A stretch of 53,185 bases of DNA from Acidimicrobiaceae bacterium (GCA_016845585.1 JAERSO010000080.1:1-53185); one strand, 5' to 3'; counted from the stretch's first letter, positions 31,994 to 41,446 are shown. Notes: a model not told the origin generated them from the sequence alone. Numbers and translations: made by a program.

Positions 31994-33129
31994 TCGTCTG
32001 CGGCGGATGTACCTGGTCTCCCCACGCCGCGAACCCCTCGATGGTCACCAGGCTCTGATCCAGGTCGACGATGCCGACGTAGGTCTGCCAGTCGTTGACG
32101 CCCAGGATGAGATGTGCGTTCTCGCTTCGGAACGGCTCGGCCTCCGTCCATCGATTCCACGGAAGCTCCAGATCATCCCCATCAGCAGTCAGGCCCGTGA
32201 ACCACATGGCGCCGGTCTCGCCGTCGGTCCAGACGAGGATGAAATGGCGACCGTTCCAGAATGGCTCTGCTCCGACTTCTCCGGAACCGAGCTCGACGAG
32301 AGATCGCGTCGCCCCGCCGGACAACGCGATGAGTTCGAGCCGTGGACTTCCTGCGGTCGTGGGGACGGCCACCACGACGGCGAGCCGCTCGCGGCCGATC
32401 TCGGCAACACCATGGAGAATGTGGGATGGCCGCAGAGCATCCGACGTCGGCTGGAGGAGCCGTTCCCCTCCAGATTCGTCGACATGCACGATCCCGGAGG
32501 TCGTCTGCACGACCACCCCGCCGAGCGCATCGGGATGGACTCTTCCCATCCACGGCGCCCCCAACTCGATGCCAGTCTCGGGTCCCCCACCAGTCCCGGA
32601 ATCCGGGCCGGGCCAGGAGGATCCGGTCAGCGTCGGGCTGGACACGTCCCCCGCCGCGGCACCTTCTTCCACACCTTCGCCGATCGTGATCGTCACCACC
32701 GCACCGCCATCGATCACTTCGAAGGCGGCCGGCTCCTGTGCGATCACCCGCCCCACGTCCGAGGAGCCGATCTCCACCGGTGCGAACACGGGGATCGCAT
32801 CGAGCCCCGCGTTGCGCAACGCCTCGATGGCGGTGTCGGCGAACAGTCCCATCAGCTGGGGAACAGCAACCCCGGGGCCGCTCGACACCACGTACCCGCT
32901 CCGCCGACGACGAGACGAGATCGAACCCCGCGCGCTGCACGACCGGACCGGCCTCGATCACGGTCAGACCCGCGACCTCGGGAACGGCGAGCAGTCCCTC
33001 GACCGCGCCCGTCACCCCGTCGGTCTCGGATGCGCGCGTCGTCGTCACGCCGTGCTCGACGACGACAACGGTCGATGCCGCCTCCACCGCATCGGCGTAC
33101 TGACGCAGCTGGTCTTCGAGATCAGCCAT
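31839..33129 (-). CDS. PASTA-domain protein with propeller-like C-terminus, frameshifted
   Basis: Read from the ATG at 33129 (GGGGAGG upstream), overlapping the sigma-factor stop by 8 bases. The N-terminal frame runs MADLEDQLRQYADAVEAAS, then a PASTA repeat (VPEVAGLTVIEAGPVVQRAGF); one extra base in the C3 run at 32895-32897 switches to the second frame, which continues with VPQLMGLFADTAIEALRNAGL and ends that PASTA unit. The C-terminal half has beta-propeller-like repeats (AEIGRERLAVVVAV, EPFWNGRHFILVWTDG). I see no membrane segment or signal peptide, which is odd for PASTA proteins. The last about 50 residues are antisense to the DUF6941-like gene. Confidence 0.6.
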
Positions 33130-33569
33130 GGCCGGCCTCCCCGATCATGGTCGTCCGCAGCCGCGTCATGCCCCGGGTGAGATGAGCGCCGACGGCGACC
33201 GCTGAGATGTCGAGGGCGGTCGCAGCCTCGGCGTAGGTCCATTCGCAGGCCTGGACCAGCCAGACGACCTGGCGTTGCATCGGCGAGAGCGCCTGAAGCG
33301 CCGGAACGAGCGCCGGCTCCACTTCGGGCATCGTGGCCGGCTCGACCGCGGGCAGATCCGGAACCTTGCGCCGCCGACGCCCGACGTTGACCGCGATTCG
33401 GTAGAGGTAGCCGTGGGGGTTCGTCATGTCGTTCAGTCGCTCCCGGTGTTCCCACGCCCAGGCGAGCGCATCGCCGATGGCATCCGGGGTGGCGTCGACG
33501 CCGACCGCCGCGGGCAAGACGCGTCGTCAGCTCGGCCGCAAACGTTTCGAAGTCGAGATCCACCGTCAT
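33122..33569 (-). CDS. ECF-type RNA polymerase sigma factor, frameshifted near its start
   Basis: From the ATG at 33569 (GTG at 33572 possible) the frame gives MTVDLDFETFAAELTTRL; an extra base in the GGG run at 33512-33514 (plus strand) shifts it. Removing one base joins this to AAVGVDATPDAIGDALAWAWEHRERL, a normal sigma region 2. Region 4 follows as LSPMQRQVVWLVQACEWTYAEAATALDISAVAVGAHLTRGMTRLR. About 149 residues. Directs transcription of a small regulon; the coupled PASTA protein is a candidate regulator. Confidence 0.75.
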
Positions 33570-33611
33570 CACCCGTTAGAGCGTTGGGAACGCCGTTCGC
33601 GCCACAGCTCC

Positions 33612-34793
33612 TCAGTCGGAAGAGACAACGGCGTCGACGCCGGCGCGACGCCCCCGGAGGAACGGGAGCCCGAGCAGAACACCCATGAGCACCAGCACCA
33701 ACATGATCGTGGCGGCGGTGCTGTAGGCGGCGGCGCGACCCGATGACTCATAGATCGCTCCGATGACGATCGCAGTGGCACCCGCACCGAGTGCCTGGCT
33801 CGCGCCGAGCAGGCCCTGTGCCTCCGCCTGCCGGTCAGCCGGGACAGCCATGGCAATGGCCACGCCAGGAGCGGCAATGGTGAAGCCATCCCCCGCGGCA
33901 TGGAACAACATCGCACCGACGATCCAACCGCCCGACGGCAACTGGCCGTACAGAAAGATGAACACCGAGGCGACGATGAGTCCGATGGCCGCCAAACGGA
34001 ACGGACCGAACCGCTGGGCGAACCGACCGCCCGTCGGGCCGAGAATGATCAGTGGCACTGCGAAGACCGTGATGCCGAGGTTCGCCAGCCATTTGTCGGT
34101 CCCGAGATCCTCGTGCACCACATCCCAGAGCGCATCGAACGCCCCGATCATCACGTAGAACGCGCAGCCGAGTACCACAGCGCCGGCCACCACCCTCGAT
34201 TTCAGGAGGTCCAGTGCGAGCCGCTGTCGCGCGACCTCGCGGTCCCCCTCCTCGACGCGGATGCCGATGAGTCCGCCGAGGGCGAGCATCGACCCGGCCG
34301 CCACCACCACGAAGGGCGCCTCGAGACCGAACGGGCCGACGAGCACCGCCGACACCGCTGGCCCCAGAGCAAAGCCGAAGACGTTTGACGAGATCAGCCG
34401 ACCGAGGTTCTGCCCCAGGTTCGCGGGGTCGGAGAGCACGACGATCCGCTGAACGGCGGGGCGAGCAGCACCGGCACCGAGTCCGGCGATCAGACGGCCG
34501 ATCAGGATCGGGGTGAACGACTCGCCGAAACCCATGAGGAGGATGCCGACCGCTGACCCGACCACACTCAGGATCACGGTCGTGCGGGCGTGACCCCGAT
34601 CGGCCAGTGGGGCGAGCGCAACCTGCGCCACGAAACCGGCGAGGAAACCGAGCCCGATCAGGACGCCGACCCGTGTTTCGCTGATCCCGTACTCGTCACG
34701 AAAGTCGCCGACCACGGTGAACAGCACGCCGTACCCCATGGCCAGGGTGGCCGACAGCACGCTGAAGATCCAGATGCCTCGACTCGGCGGCAT
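33612..34793 (-). CDS. MFS transporter, 12 TM
   Basis: 393 residues with twelve hydrophobic segments. Motif A-like LAPLADRGHARTTVILS between TM2 and TM3, a Gly-rich LIAGLGAGAARPAVQR in TM4 and AAPGVAIAMAVPADRQAEAQGLLGASQALGAGATA in the second half. Probable drug or metabolite efflux by proton antiport; substrate unknown. Confidence 0.88.
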   Translation of the reverse strand: MPPSRGIWIFSVLSATLAMGYGVLFTVVGDFRDEYGISETRVGVLIGLGFLAGFVAQVALAPLADRGHARTTVILSVVGSAVGILLMGFGESFTPILIGRLIAGLGAGAARPAVQRIVVLSDPANLGQNLGRLISSNVFGFALGPAVSAVLVGPFGLEAPFVVVAAGSMLALGGLIGIRVEEGDREVARQRLALDLLKSRVVAGAVVLGCAFYVMIGAFDALWDVVHEDLGTDKWLANLGITVFAVPLIILGPTGGRFAQRFGPFRLAAIGLIVASVFIFLYGQLPSGGWIVGAMLFHAAGDGFTIAAPGVAIAMAVPADRQAEAQGLLGASQALGAGATAIVIGAIYESSGRAAAYSTAATIMLVLVLMGVLLGLPFLRGRRAGVDAVVSSD

Positions 34794-35009
34794 CCGGAGA
34801 GCGTACGGACACGGTGCGGCCCGACCTCAATCCCCGATGTCGCGCCGCCCCCCTCCGAAAAAGGAAGCCCTCGACCTTTGACCGCGGGAGGCGTACCGTG
34901 AATTCCAGCAGCGAGTGCCGGGGAGCACAACGCGTCTCGGGCCGGAAGGAGGCGCGCGTTACGCCGCCACATCGTCGTCGCCCACCGCACCCTCGGAGGT
35001 GCGCATCTG

Positions 35010-35387
35010 ATGGAGCACCTCCATCATCTCCGAGAGGACGATCCGTATTGTCGGTTCCACCTCGTCGTACCCCGGAGACACCCGATCACCGGGCCATACC
35101 TGGAGGCGGTCGAGGCGGAAGTCGCCCAGGGTGTGCTCGACGAAGTGCTGGACCGTATCGCTGCCATGGGGATGGGCGCCACCGGTGACGTCGGCGACAC
35201 CAATCCGGTCTTCGCAGCAGGCGACGCAGTCCGCCGGGTGGGCAAGGAGATGGTGGCCGGAATCATCGTGTCCACCTTGCCGCGACGCACGTCTGCGTGG
35301 CTTCGCGGCAACATCCCCGATCGGACCGCCAGGGACTGGCCGATGACCCCCGTCACCCACATCGTCGCCGAGGAAGCTCTCGTCTGA
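35010..35387 (+). CDS. UspA-like small protein, start uncertain
   Basis: From the ATG at 35010 the frame gives 125 residues. The sequence upstream continues the same fold: RHIVVAHRTLGGAHL precedes it in frame. A strong GGAAGGAGG at 34944-34952 lies 6 bases before a TTA at 34959; a TTG there would be the normal start, so the original start may have been lost by one base. The body (CRFHLVVPRRHPI, TGDVGDTNPVFAAGDAVRRVGKEMVAGIIVSTLP) resembles universal-stress-type nucleotide-binding proteins of actinobacteria. The stretch 34794-34943 before it holds no gene that I can see. Confidence 0.55.
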   Translation: MEHLHHLREDDPYCRFHLVVPRRHPITGPYLEAVEAEVAQGVLDEVLDRIAAMGMGATGDVGDTNPVFAAGDAVRRVGKEMVAGIIVSTLPRRTSAWLRGNIPDRTARDWPMTPVTHIVAEEALV

Positions 35388-35427
35388 TCCGAAGGACGCT
35401 ATTCGTAGTGCCTTCCGCCTCAAAGAC

Positions 35428-36133
35428 CTACTCGTAGTGCTCCGGTGGGACTTCGCCACCGCGCATGTCGGCGATGGCCCGTTGGACGTCGAGGGCGATG
35501 AGGTCCCGCGAGCGACTCTGCTCGTCGACCGATGGGTCCATCGCGACATAGCCGTTCACCATCGAGATCCGCTCGGCCAGCGTGTTGAGCGGCGCGCCTC
35601 GGTGCACGATCATGTCGCCGTGGAGGGCAATGGCGTAGCCCGGTCCCGGAAATGCCGGCGCAACGATCCGTTCGCGGGGGATCGTCTCGCCTCGGTCACG
35701 CATCGCCGCCATCTCGTGCTTCGTCCCACGAAACCACTCGAACTGGCCACCGTCGAGCGTGGCGGGGTCGGACACCGTCATCACACAGTCGAGCGGGAGC
35801 GTGTCGTGGTGCCACTTGTCGACAGCCTCTCCCAGGGTGGTCGGCGGGTAGTTGATGTGGCCGAGGTGCACAGGTCGCGCAGCCACCGCGACCGGTAGCA
35901 CCCGCCGCGGGTCATACGCTCGATGCGGTCACCCGCCGGGCGAGCGAACGGGAGCAGGCGACGGGTGTGGCCTTCGTCGCGATCTCGGCGTCGTCGTAGC
36001 CGAGATCGCGCAGCAGGACGATCTCGTTCGGCACTTCGAGGGCGAGATGACGAGCCGGATCGAAGGCCAGTTCTTCGGCCAACCACTCGTAACCCGCGGG
36101 CTGGTTTGGCGGAAATGGAACGGCGATGCTCAT
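35428..36133 (-). pseudogene. phytanoyl-CoA dioxygenase-family pseudogene
   Basis: Three frames are needed. The ATG at 36133 starts MSIAVPFPPNQPAGYEWLAEEL... up to EIATKAT; a middle frame reads DEGHTRRLLPFARPAGDRIERMTRGGCYRSRWLRDLC; the last reads RPVHLGHINYPPTTLGEAVDKWHHDTLP and on to a stop at 35428, with the Fe-binding HxD in WHHDTL. Compared with the family, stretches between the frames are absent, so there are at least two small deletions. The first junction lies at ACGAAGGCCAC, a sequence that would fit both sides, as expected for deletion between short repeats. Fe(II)/2-oxoglutarate oxygenase, now inactive. Confidence 0.6.
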
Positions 36134-36157
36134 GGCGGCAGTCGCCCCCGAGCGGAT

Positions 36158-36195
36158 GAGAAAGAACGGGGGTCGGACCCCAGAAAGAACGGGGT
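36158..36195. repeat. dispersed palindrome, copy 4
   Basis: AAAGAACGG, then GGGTCGGACCCC and a second AAAGAACGGGGTC. It lies between the PhyH pseudogene and the start of the hydrolase gene and matches the complement of 30345-30370. Confidence 0.65.
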
Positions 36196-36208
36196 CTACG
36201 CTCGGGGC

Positions 36209-38485
36209 ATGCGTCGCCCCCTCGCTCTCGCCCTCTTTCTGCTCGCTCTGATCGCGGGGGCGTGCAGCAGCGACACCGGCGACACCGCCGATCCGGTCGA
36301 GGAAGTCGCCGACCCAGTCGAGCACGACGGCGACGAGTCCGAGAGTGACGCCGACGCCGAGCCGGCCGTCGTTCCCGCTCGGTTCGACGTGCGGGTCTCG
36401 GCGGGCCAGGTCACGATCATGGGGGCCACACCCGGCGTGGATGCACTGCTGACGAACGGTGCCGACACCTACACCGGTGTCGTCGACGAGCTCGGCAATC
36501 TGCTCTTCCGGCTGGTGGAACCCGGACCCGGCTACGCGGTGACCACGATCGACGTACCCGACGAGGTCAGCGATGAGTTCACCGTCCCCACGCTCAACGA
36601 CCATCCCGGCATCGACTTCTACGCCGGCCAAACTCTCGAGGAGGGACTCAACTACATCGAGATGCGCGACGGCACCCTGCTGTCGGCGATGGTGCGCTTC
36701 CCCGAGCTCGCCGGTGACGGCCCGTTCCCGACCGTGGTCGAGTACTCGGGCTACGACCCGTCGAGCCCCATCGAGGAAGAGCCCACGATCGGCATCTACC
36801 GGGCTCTCGGCTACGCGACCGTCGGCGTGAACATGCGCGGCTCGGGTTGCTCGGGTGGGGCGTTCGACTATTTCGAACCGCTCCAGGCGATCGACGGTTA
36901 CGACATGATCGAGGTCATCGCCGGCCAGGACTGGGTCCAGCACAACCATGTCGGCATGGTCGGCATCTCGTACTCCGGCATCTCCCAGCTGTACGTGGCG
37001 GCCACGCAACCGCCATCACTGGCCGCCATCACCCCGGTCTCGGTGATCGACGACAGCTACCGCTCGACCATCTATCCCGGCGGCATCTACAACAACGGCT
37101 TCGCCAAGTCGTGGGGTGACGCTCGCCAGGATTCCAACGACGCCTACGGCGAGGAGTGGGTGGCGCAACGGGCCGAGTTCGGTGACGAGGTCTGCGATGC
37201 CAATCAGCTACTTCGAAGTCAGAACCGCGACCTCGGCGGTGAGGCGACCAACCAGGCCTTCTACGACCCCGCGGTCGCCGACTTCCTCTCCCCTCGCACA
37301 TTCGTCGATCAGATCACGGTGCCGACGTTCGTGGCCGGGGCATGGCAGGACGAGCAGACCGGCGCACGGTTCGCCACGATGATCGACAACTTCACCGGTA
37401 CCGACGTCCTCAAGGTGCACCTCTACAACGGCGCGCATGCCGACTCGCTCGGGCCCGAGAGCCTGCAGCGGGCGTCGGAGTTCATGGACGTGTACGTCGC
37501 CGAGACGACCCCGAAGATCAGCACCTTCGTGCGCGCCGCCGCACCGATCCTGTACGAGCAGTCATTCGGTGTGACCGGGGTGATCGTGCCCGACGACCGC
37601 TTCGAGTCCTACGAGGAGGCCCGCTCGACGATCGAGTCCGAGGCGATGGTCACCATGTTCCTCGAGATGGGGTCGACCGACTTCGCCCCCGGTGCGCCGC
37701 AGTCACGATCGCAGGTCACCTTCGAGTCCTGGCCACCGCCGGCCGCGGAGATGATGACGTGGTCGATGGGTCCGGGCGGGGAGCTCGATGAAAGGCCGGC
37801 GCCCGAGACGTCGGTCGAGTCATTTGTGGTCGACGTCGACCGGTCACAGCAGCTGACCAAGACCGGTGACGGCGACGACGATCCGAACGAGTTCGACAAC
37901 CTCGCCTGGGCACCCCTCGACCCGGGCGGCGCGTTGATCTACGACACGACTGCATTGAGCGACGACTACCTCCTCGCCGGCAGCGGGGCCGTGACGCTGT
38001 GGATCAGTGCCGATGAGAGCGACGCCGATCTCCAGGTGACGATCAGCGAGATCAGGCCCGACGGCCAGGAGATGTACGTCCAGTCGGGCTGGCTGCGCGC
38101 CTCGCATCGCCAACTCGTCGGGCCTGGCGACGACCCCGACATGGTCCACACCCACAGCGAGGCCGACGCGACACCGCTACCCACGGGCGAACTCACCGAG
38201 GTGCTGATCGACATCCTTCCGGCCGGGCACGTTTTCCGGGCCGGCTCACGGATCCGACTCACCATCAGCAGCCCCGGCGGTGACCGCAACCTGTGGGCGT
38301 TCGACGTGCTCCCCAACGACGGCACCAACGTCTACGTCAGCCTCGGCAGCGAGACCGACAGCACGCTCGCACTCCCCCTGCTGCCCGCACCCGACGACAT
38401 CACCGACGAACTCCCCGTCTGCGGAGCCCAGCGCTCCCAACCCTGCCGCCCGGTCGTGGCCTGGACCAACACCGAAGTCGAATAA
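36209..38485 (+). CDS. CocE/NonD-family hydrolase, secreted lipoprotein
   Basis: 758 residues from the ATG at 36209. Residues 1-20 are a signal peptide with lipobox (LIAGACSS), then an acidic linker. A short beta domain is followed by an alpha/beta hydrolase of the S15/CocE type: nucleophile in VGISYSGIS (Ser about 254), Asp in VAGAWQDEQTG and His in LYNGAHADS. The C-terminal third is the jelly-roll domain of this family (GSGAVTLWISADESDADLQVTISEIRPDG). Likely cleaves esters or Xaa-Pro peptides at the cell surface. The stop codon lies in a dispersed palindrome. Confidence 0.88.
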   Translation: MRRPLALALFLLALIAGACSSDTGDTADPVEEVADPVEHDGDESESDADAEPAVVPARFDVRVSAGQVTIMGATPGVDALLTNGADTYTGVVDELGNLLFRLVEPGPGYAVTTIDVPDEVSDEFTVPTLNDHPGIDFYAGQTLEEGLNYIEMRDGTLLSAMVRFPELAGDGPFPTVVEYSGYDPSSPIEEEPTIGIYRALGYATVGVNMRGSGCSGGAFDYFEPLQAIDGYDMIEVIAGQDWVQHNHVGMVGISYSGISQLYVAATQPPSLAAITPVSVIDDSYRSTIYPGGIYNNGFAKSWGDARQDSNDAYGEEWVAQRAEFGDEVCDANQLLRSQNRDLGGEATNQAFYDPAVADFLSPRTFVDQITVPTFVAGAWQDEQTGARFATMIDNFTGTDVLKVHLYNGAHADSLGPESLQRASEFMDVYVAETTPKISTFVRAAAPILYEQSFGVTGVIVPDDRFESYEEARSTIESEAMVTMFLEMGSTDFAPGAPQSRSQVTFESWPPPAAEMMTWSMGPGGELDERPAPETSVESFVVDVDRSQQLTKTGDGDDDPNEFDNLAWAPLDPGGALIYDTTALSDDYLLAGSGAVTLWISADESDADLQVTISEIRPDGQEMYVQSGWLRASHRQLVGPGDDPDMVHTHSEADATPLPTGELTEVLIDILPAGHVFRAGSRIRLTISSPGGDRNLWAFDVLPNDGTNVYVSLGSETDSTLALPLLPAPDDITDELPVCGAQRSQPCRPVVAWTNTEVE

Positions 38486-38519
38486 CGCACCCTGGGGACA
38501 GACCCCAGTGTGCGTTATT
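38481..38519. repeat. dispersed palindrome, copy 5, probable bidirectional terminator
   Basis: Arms AATAACGCAC / GTGCGTTATT outside and CTGGGG / CCCCAG inside. It overlaps the hydrolase stop codon and lies 14 bases from the stop of the convergent MFS gene. Same arms as 3554-3586. Confidence 0.75.
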
Positions 38520-38532
38520 GGGCCAGTGAGGG

Positions 38533-39744
38533 TCAGGTGCGGCTGGCGGCGGGCGCGACGGGCTCGACTCGACTGCGGCCCATTCCGGCGAGGCCGGACA
38601 GGAACGGTGAGCGCAGCAGGATGAGGCCGGCGAAGACGAGCCCGCCGACCAGGAAGTACATCCCGTCGTAGCCGAAGCTCTCGGCGACGAACCCGAGCGC
38701 CAACGTGCCCGCCGAGTTGGCGATGTCGCCGAATGTCGTGACCGTGGCGACGACTTTCGAGCGGTCGGCTTCATCCGCGGAGTCGACGGCGATCAGGATC
38801 ATCAGCGGCACGTTCCAGGCCAGCCCGAGGGCGAACACGAAGGCCCCCAAGTAGAGCTGGCCGGTGCCACCGGCCGTGGCCAGGATCAAGACACCCGCGA
38901 CGACGAACGACTGTGCGATCGATGCCAGCGTGCGACGCGGAACGAGTGCCATGACCCGACCCTGGACGAGTCGCATCGCCATCGTGGTGCCCGAATAGAG
39001 AAGGAGAAGCCAGCGGACCTCCTCCATCCCGAACTCTTCGGCATAGTCGGCGATGAACGCGTTGAAGCCCATGAACGCGGTGAAGACCATGAGGTTGACG
39101 AGTCCGACCCTCGCGGCCACCGGGTGGAACACCTCACGCATCCTCGACGCGGCGACCACACCGCGGGGTCGAGTTTCCGGGAGCGTGGCGGCGACGATCA
39201 GCGTCAGCAGCGCGAATCCAGTGGCCATGAGATACGCCGGCCAGAAGCCCCACTCCTGCATGACCCACTCGCCCGACGTCTGACCGATGGCGAATCCCAC
39301 CAGCACCATCGTGGAGAACGCGGCAAAGACTCGGTCACGATGCTCAGGCGCCGGGAGTTCGGTGGCCGTCGTGGCCAACGCGAGATACATCGCCGATGAT
39401 CCGGCACCCGTCAGCACCCGCGCCAGGAAGAGCAGCCAGAGCTCACCGGTGTCGGCAGCGATGACGTGTCCGACCTGGGCGATACCGACGATCACCGAAC
39501 CCACGATCATCAGCGGCCGGCGCCCGTAGCGGTCCGACATGATCCCGGCGATGGGGCGGGCGAAGAGCATGCCGACCGCGAGCAATCCGAACGCCAGGCC
39601 GATGTCGGCCTTCGACCCCCCGAGCTCACGTTCGACCAGTCTGGGCAGGACCGGGAACGACAGACCGGCCACCGAGAAGTAGCCGATCGTGGCGAGGAAC
39701 AACCCGAGGACCCGCGACGAATAGATGCGCGGCCGGGGGGACAT
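38533..39744 (-). CDS. MFS transporter, 12 TM
   Basis: 403 residues from the ATG at 39744 (a longer frame from 39807 lacks support). Motif A reads GIMSDRYGRRPLMIVG; LARVLTGAGSSAMYLA and GFAIGQTSGEWVMQ follow in TM4-5. Twelve membrane segments. Probable efflux of small molecules. Divergent from the acyltransferase gene. Confidence 0.9.
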   Translation of the reverse strand: MSPRPRIYSSRVLGLFLATIGYFSVAGLSFPVLPRLVERELGGSKADIGLAFGLLAVGMLFARPIAGIMSDRYGRRPLMIVGSVIVGIAQVGHVIAADTGELWLLFLARVLTGAGSSAMYLALATTATELPAPEHRDRVFAAFSTMVLVGFAIGQTSGEWVMQEWGFWPAYLMATGFALLTLIVAATLPETRPRGVVAASRMREVFHPVAARVGLVNLMVFTAFMGFNAFIADYAEEFGMEEVRWLLLLYSGTTMAMRLVQGRVMALVPRRTLASIAQSFVVAGVLILATAGGTGQLYLGAFVFALGLAWNVPLMILIAVDSADEADRSKVVATVTTFGDIANSAGTLALGFVAESFGYDGMYFLVGGLVFAGLILLRSPFLSGLAGMGRSRVEPVAPAASRT

Positions 39745-39781
39745 GGGTGGCACCGTACCGGCGCGGGGATAGACAACCTGC

Positions 39782-40441
39782 GTGACATTCGCCGGCCGGT
39801 CCACCAACTCGATGCCCGTGCCGCGTGCCTACGCCGTGGCCGGTTGGATCTTCCGGATGGTCGCCCGTTGGATGAGTCGCCCCGGCTCCGACCAGCTCCC
39901 CGACCTCGGCGGGCGTCCCACCGTGATGGTCGCGAACCACAGCAGTCTGGCTGACGTCTTCTACGCGATCGCCATGCTCTCGGACTGGGGGTTCCCCGCC
40001 CGGTGCCTGGTCCGCTACAGCTACTTCAACAATCCGCTCATGGGTGCGTTCCTGCGGTCCGTCGATTGCATCCCCGCCGGCGGTGGCGGCACCGACGCCA
40101 CCGCGATCGCCCTCGAGACACTCGCCGCCGGGCGTCCCGTCGCCGTGATGCCCGAAGGACGGATCACCCCTCGGGATCAGCGTGAGACCGACGGCATGGG
40201 CCAGTTCCGGCCCGGATTCATCGACATCGCTCGGCAGGCCGACGCACAGATCCTCCCGGTGGGACTGATCAACGCGGACCACGTGTGGGGAAGCCGGGCG
40301 AAGCTCCCACGAATGCTGCCGTTCCGCCGCACGAAGGTCACCCTCGGCGTCGGCACGCCGATCGACCTCGATGACCGTGACGACGCCACCATCGAGGCCG
40401 AAGTCCGCGCCCAGATGGCATCGATCCTCGCTCGGCCCTAA
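39782..40441 (+). CDS. 1-acylglycerol-3-phosphate acyltransferase (PlsC family)
   Basis: 219 residues from the GTG at 39782, or about 209 from the ATG at 39812. Acyltransferase block I NHSSLADVFYA (NHxxxxD), block III MPEGRITPRD, block IV ILPVGLINAD. A hydrophobic segment near the N-terminus tethers it to the membrane. Transfers an acyl group to a lysophospholipid. It is followed after 9 bases by an alpha/beta hydrolase gene. Confidence 0.85.
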   Translation: MTFAGRSTNSMPVPRAYAVAGWIFRMVARWMSRPGSDQLPDLGGRPTVMVANHSSLADVFYAIAMLSDWGFPARCLVRYSYFNNPLMGAFLRSVDCIPAGGGGTDATAIALETLAAGRPVAVMPEGRITPRDQRETDGMGQFRPGFIDIARQADAQILPVGLINADHVWGSRAKLPRMLPFRRTKVTLGVGTPIDLDDRDDATIEAEVRAQMASILARP

Positions 40442-40450
40442 CTTCGCCGG

Positions 40451-41188
40451 ATGGCATCAATCGAAGCGGCGATCCCAATCGTCTTCCTCCACGGCTACGC
40501 CACCAACACTCAGCGCACGTGGAAGGAACCGGGTTGGTTCGACCTCGTCAAAGAGGGCGGTCGACGCGCCGTCGGGATCGACCTGCTCGGTCACGGCGAG
40601 GCCGCCAAGCCACACGAGCCCGAGGCCTACGCCTCGATGGTCGACAACGTCATCGAGCAGCTCCCGGTCGACCCCAACGGTGAGTCGGCACTCGGCTTCC
40701 AGCGCCAGCTCGACATGTGCGGCTACTCGATGGGGGCGATGACGGCCCTCGAGATCGGCATCCGCCACCCGAACCTCATCCGCAAGCTCGTGTTGGCCGG
40801 TGTCGGCGAGAACGTCATCGGTGGTGGACGCCGGCCCAACGAAGGCGACGTCGATGAGGACACGGGGATGGACGACGTCGGCTACCGGTTCGAGGGCATG
40901 CTCAACCAGGCCGACAACGACCCGGTCGCGCTCGCGGCACTGTCGGAGTACCGGGCGAACCGCACCGGCCCGAGAATCTTCACGCCCGAAACACTCGCCA
41001 CCGTGCAGGCCGAATGCCTGATCGTGATCGGGGATCAGGACTTCGTGGGCCGCCCCGAGCCACTGGCCGAGCTCCTCCCGAACGTGGAGACGGTGGTGCT
41101 GCCCGGCGTCGACCATTTCGGGCTGCCCAAGCAGTTCGGATTCATCGACGCCGCTCTCGAGTTTCTCGGTGCCGTTCCCGAGTGGTAG
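40451..41188 (+). CDS. alpha/beta hydrolase
   Basis: 245 residues. PIVFLHGYATN oxyanion region, GIDLLGHGEA, nucleophile in CGYSMGAMTALE, Asp in VIGDQDFVG and His in LPGVDHFGLPK. Short canonical fold without a large lid. Esterase, lactonase or epoxide hydrolase activity all possible. Probably transcribed with the acyltransferase. Confidence 0.88.
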   Translation: MASIEAAIPIVFLHGYATNTQRTWKEPGWFDLVKEGGRRAVGIDLLGHGEAAKPHEPEAYASMVDNVIEQLPVDPNGESALGFQRQLDMCGYSMGAMTALEIGIRHPNLIRKLVLAGVGENVIGGGRRPNEGDVDEDTGMDDVGYRFEGMLNQADNDPVALAALSEYRANRTGPRIFTPETLATVQAECLIVIGDQDFVGRPEPLAELLPNVETVVLPGVDHFGLPKQFGFIDAALEFLGAVPEW

Positions 41189-41204
41189 GGCGTAGTCTCG
41201 TCTT

Positions 41205-41277
41205 GGGCCGCTAGCTCATCGGGTAGAGCAGGAGACTTTTAATCTCAAGGTGCCGGGTTCGAGCCCCGGGCGGCCTA
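41205..41277 (+). tRNA. tRNA-Lys(TTT)
   Basis: GGGCCGC pairs with GCGGCCT (one G-T pair), discriminator A, no encoded CCA. Anticodon loop CTTTTAA gives TTT (41238-41240). The T arm CCGGGTTCGAGCCCCGG is intact. Confidence 0.95.
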
Positions 41278-41403
41278 CTAGCAAAACCCCGGGTCAGAGC
41301 ACGTTTTCACACGACATTGCCGACGAGGTCACCACCTCCGTGCGTGATGCGGCGCGCACCTCGACTGGCCGACCGGGATTCTGGGCGGCGATATTGAGCG
41401 CGG

Positions 41404-41446
41404 CTGGTCTAGCCAATGCTCGTCCAACCAGTGCTCGTCTGACCAG
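41404..41446. repeat. short repeats in the 41.3-41.45 kb non-coding stretch
   Basis: CTGGTC (41404-41409) and its complement GACCAG (41441-41446) flank two imperfect copies of CCARTGCTCGTCY. The stretch between the tRNA-Lys and the small gene at 41455 holds no other feature I can see. Confidence 0.35.
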
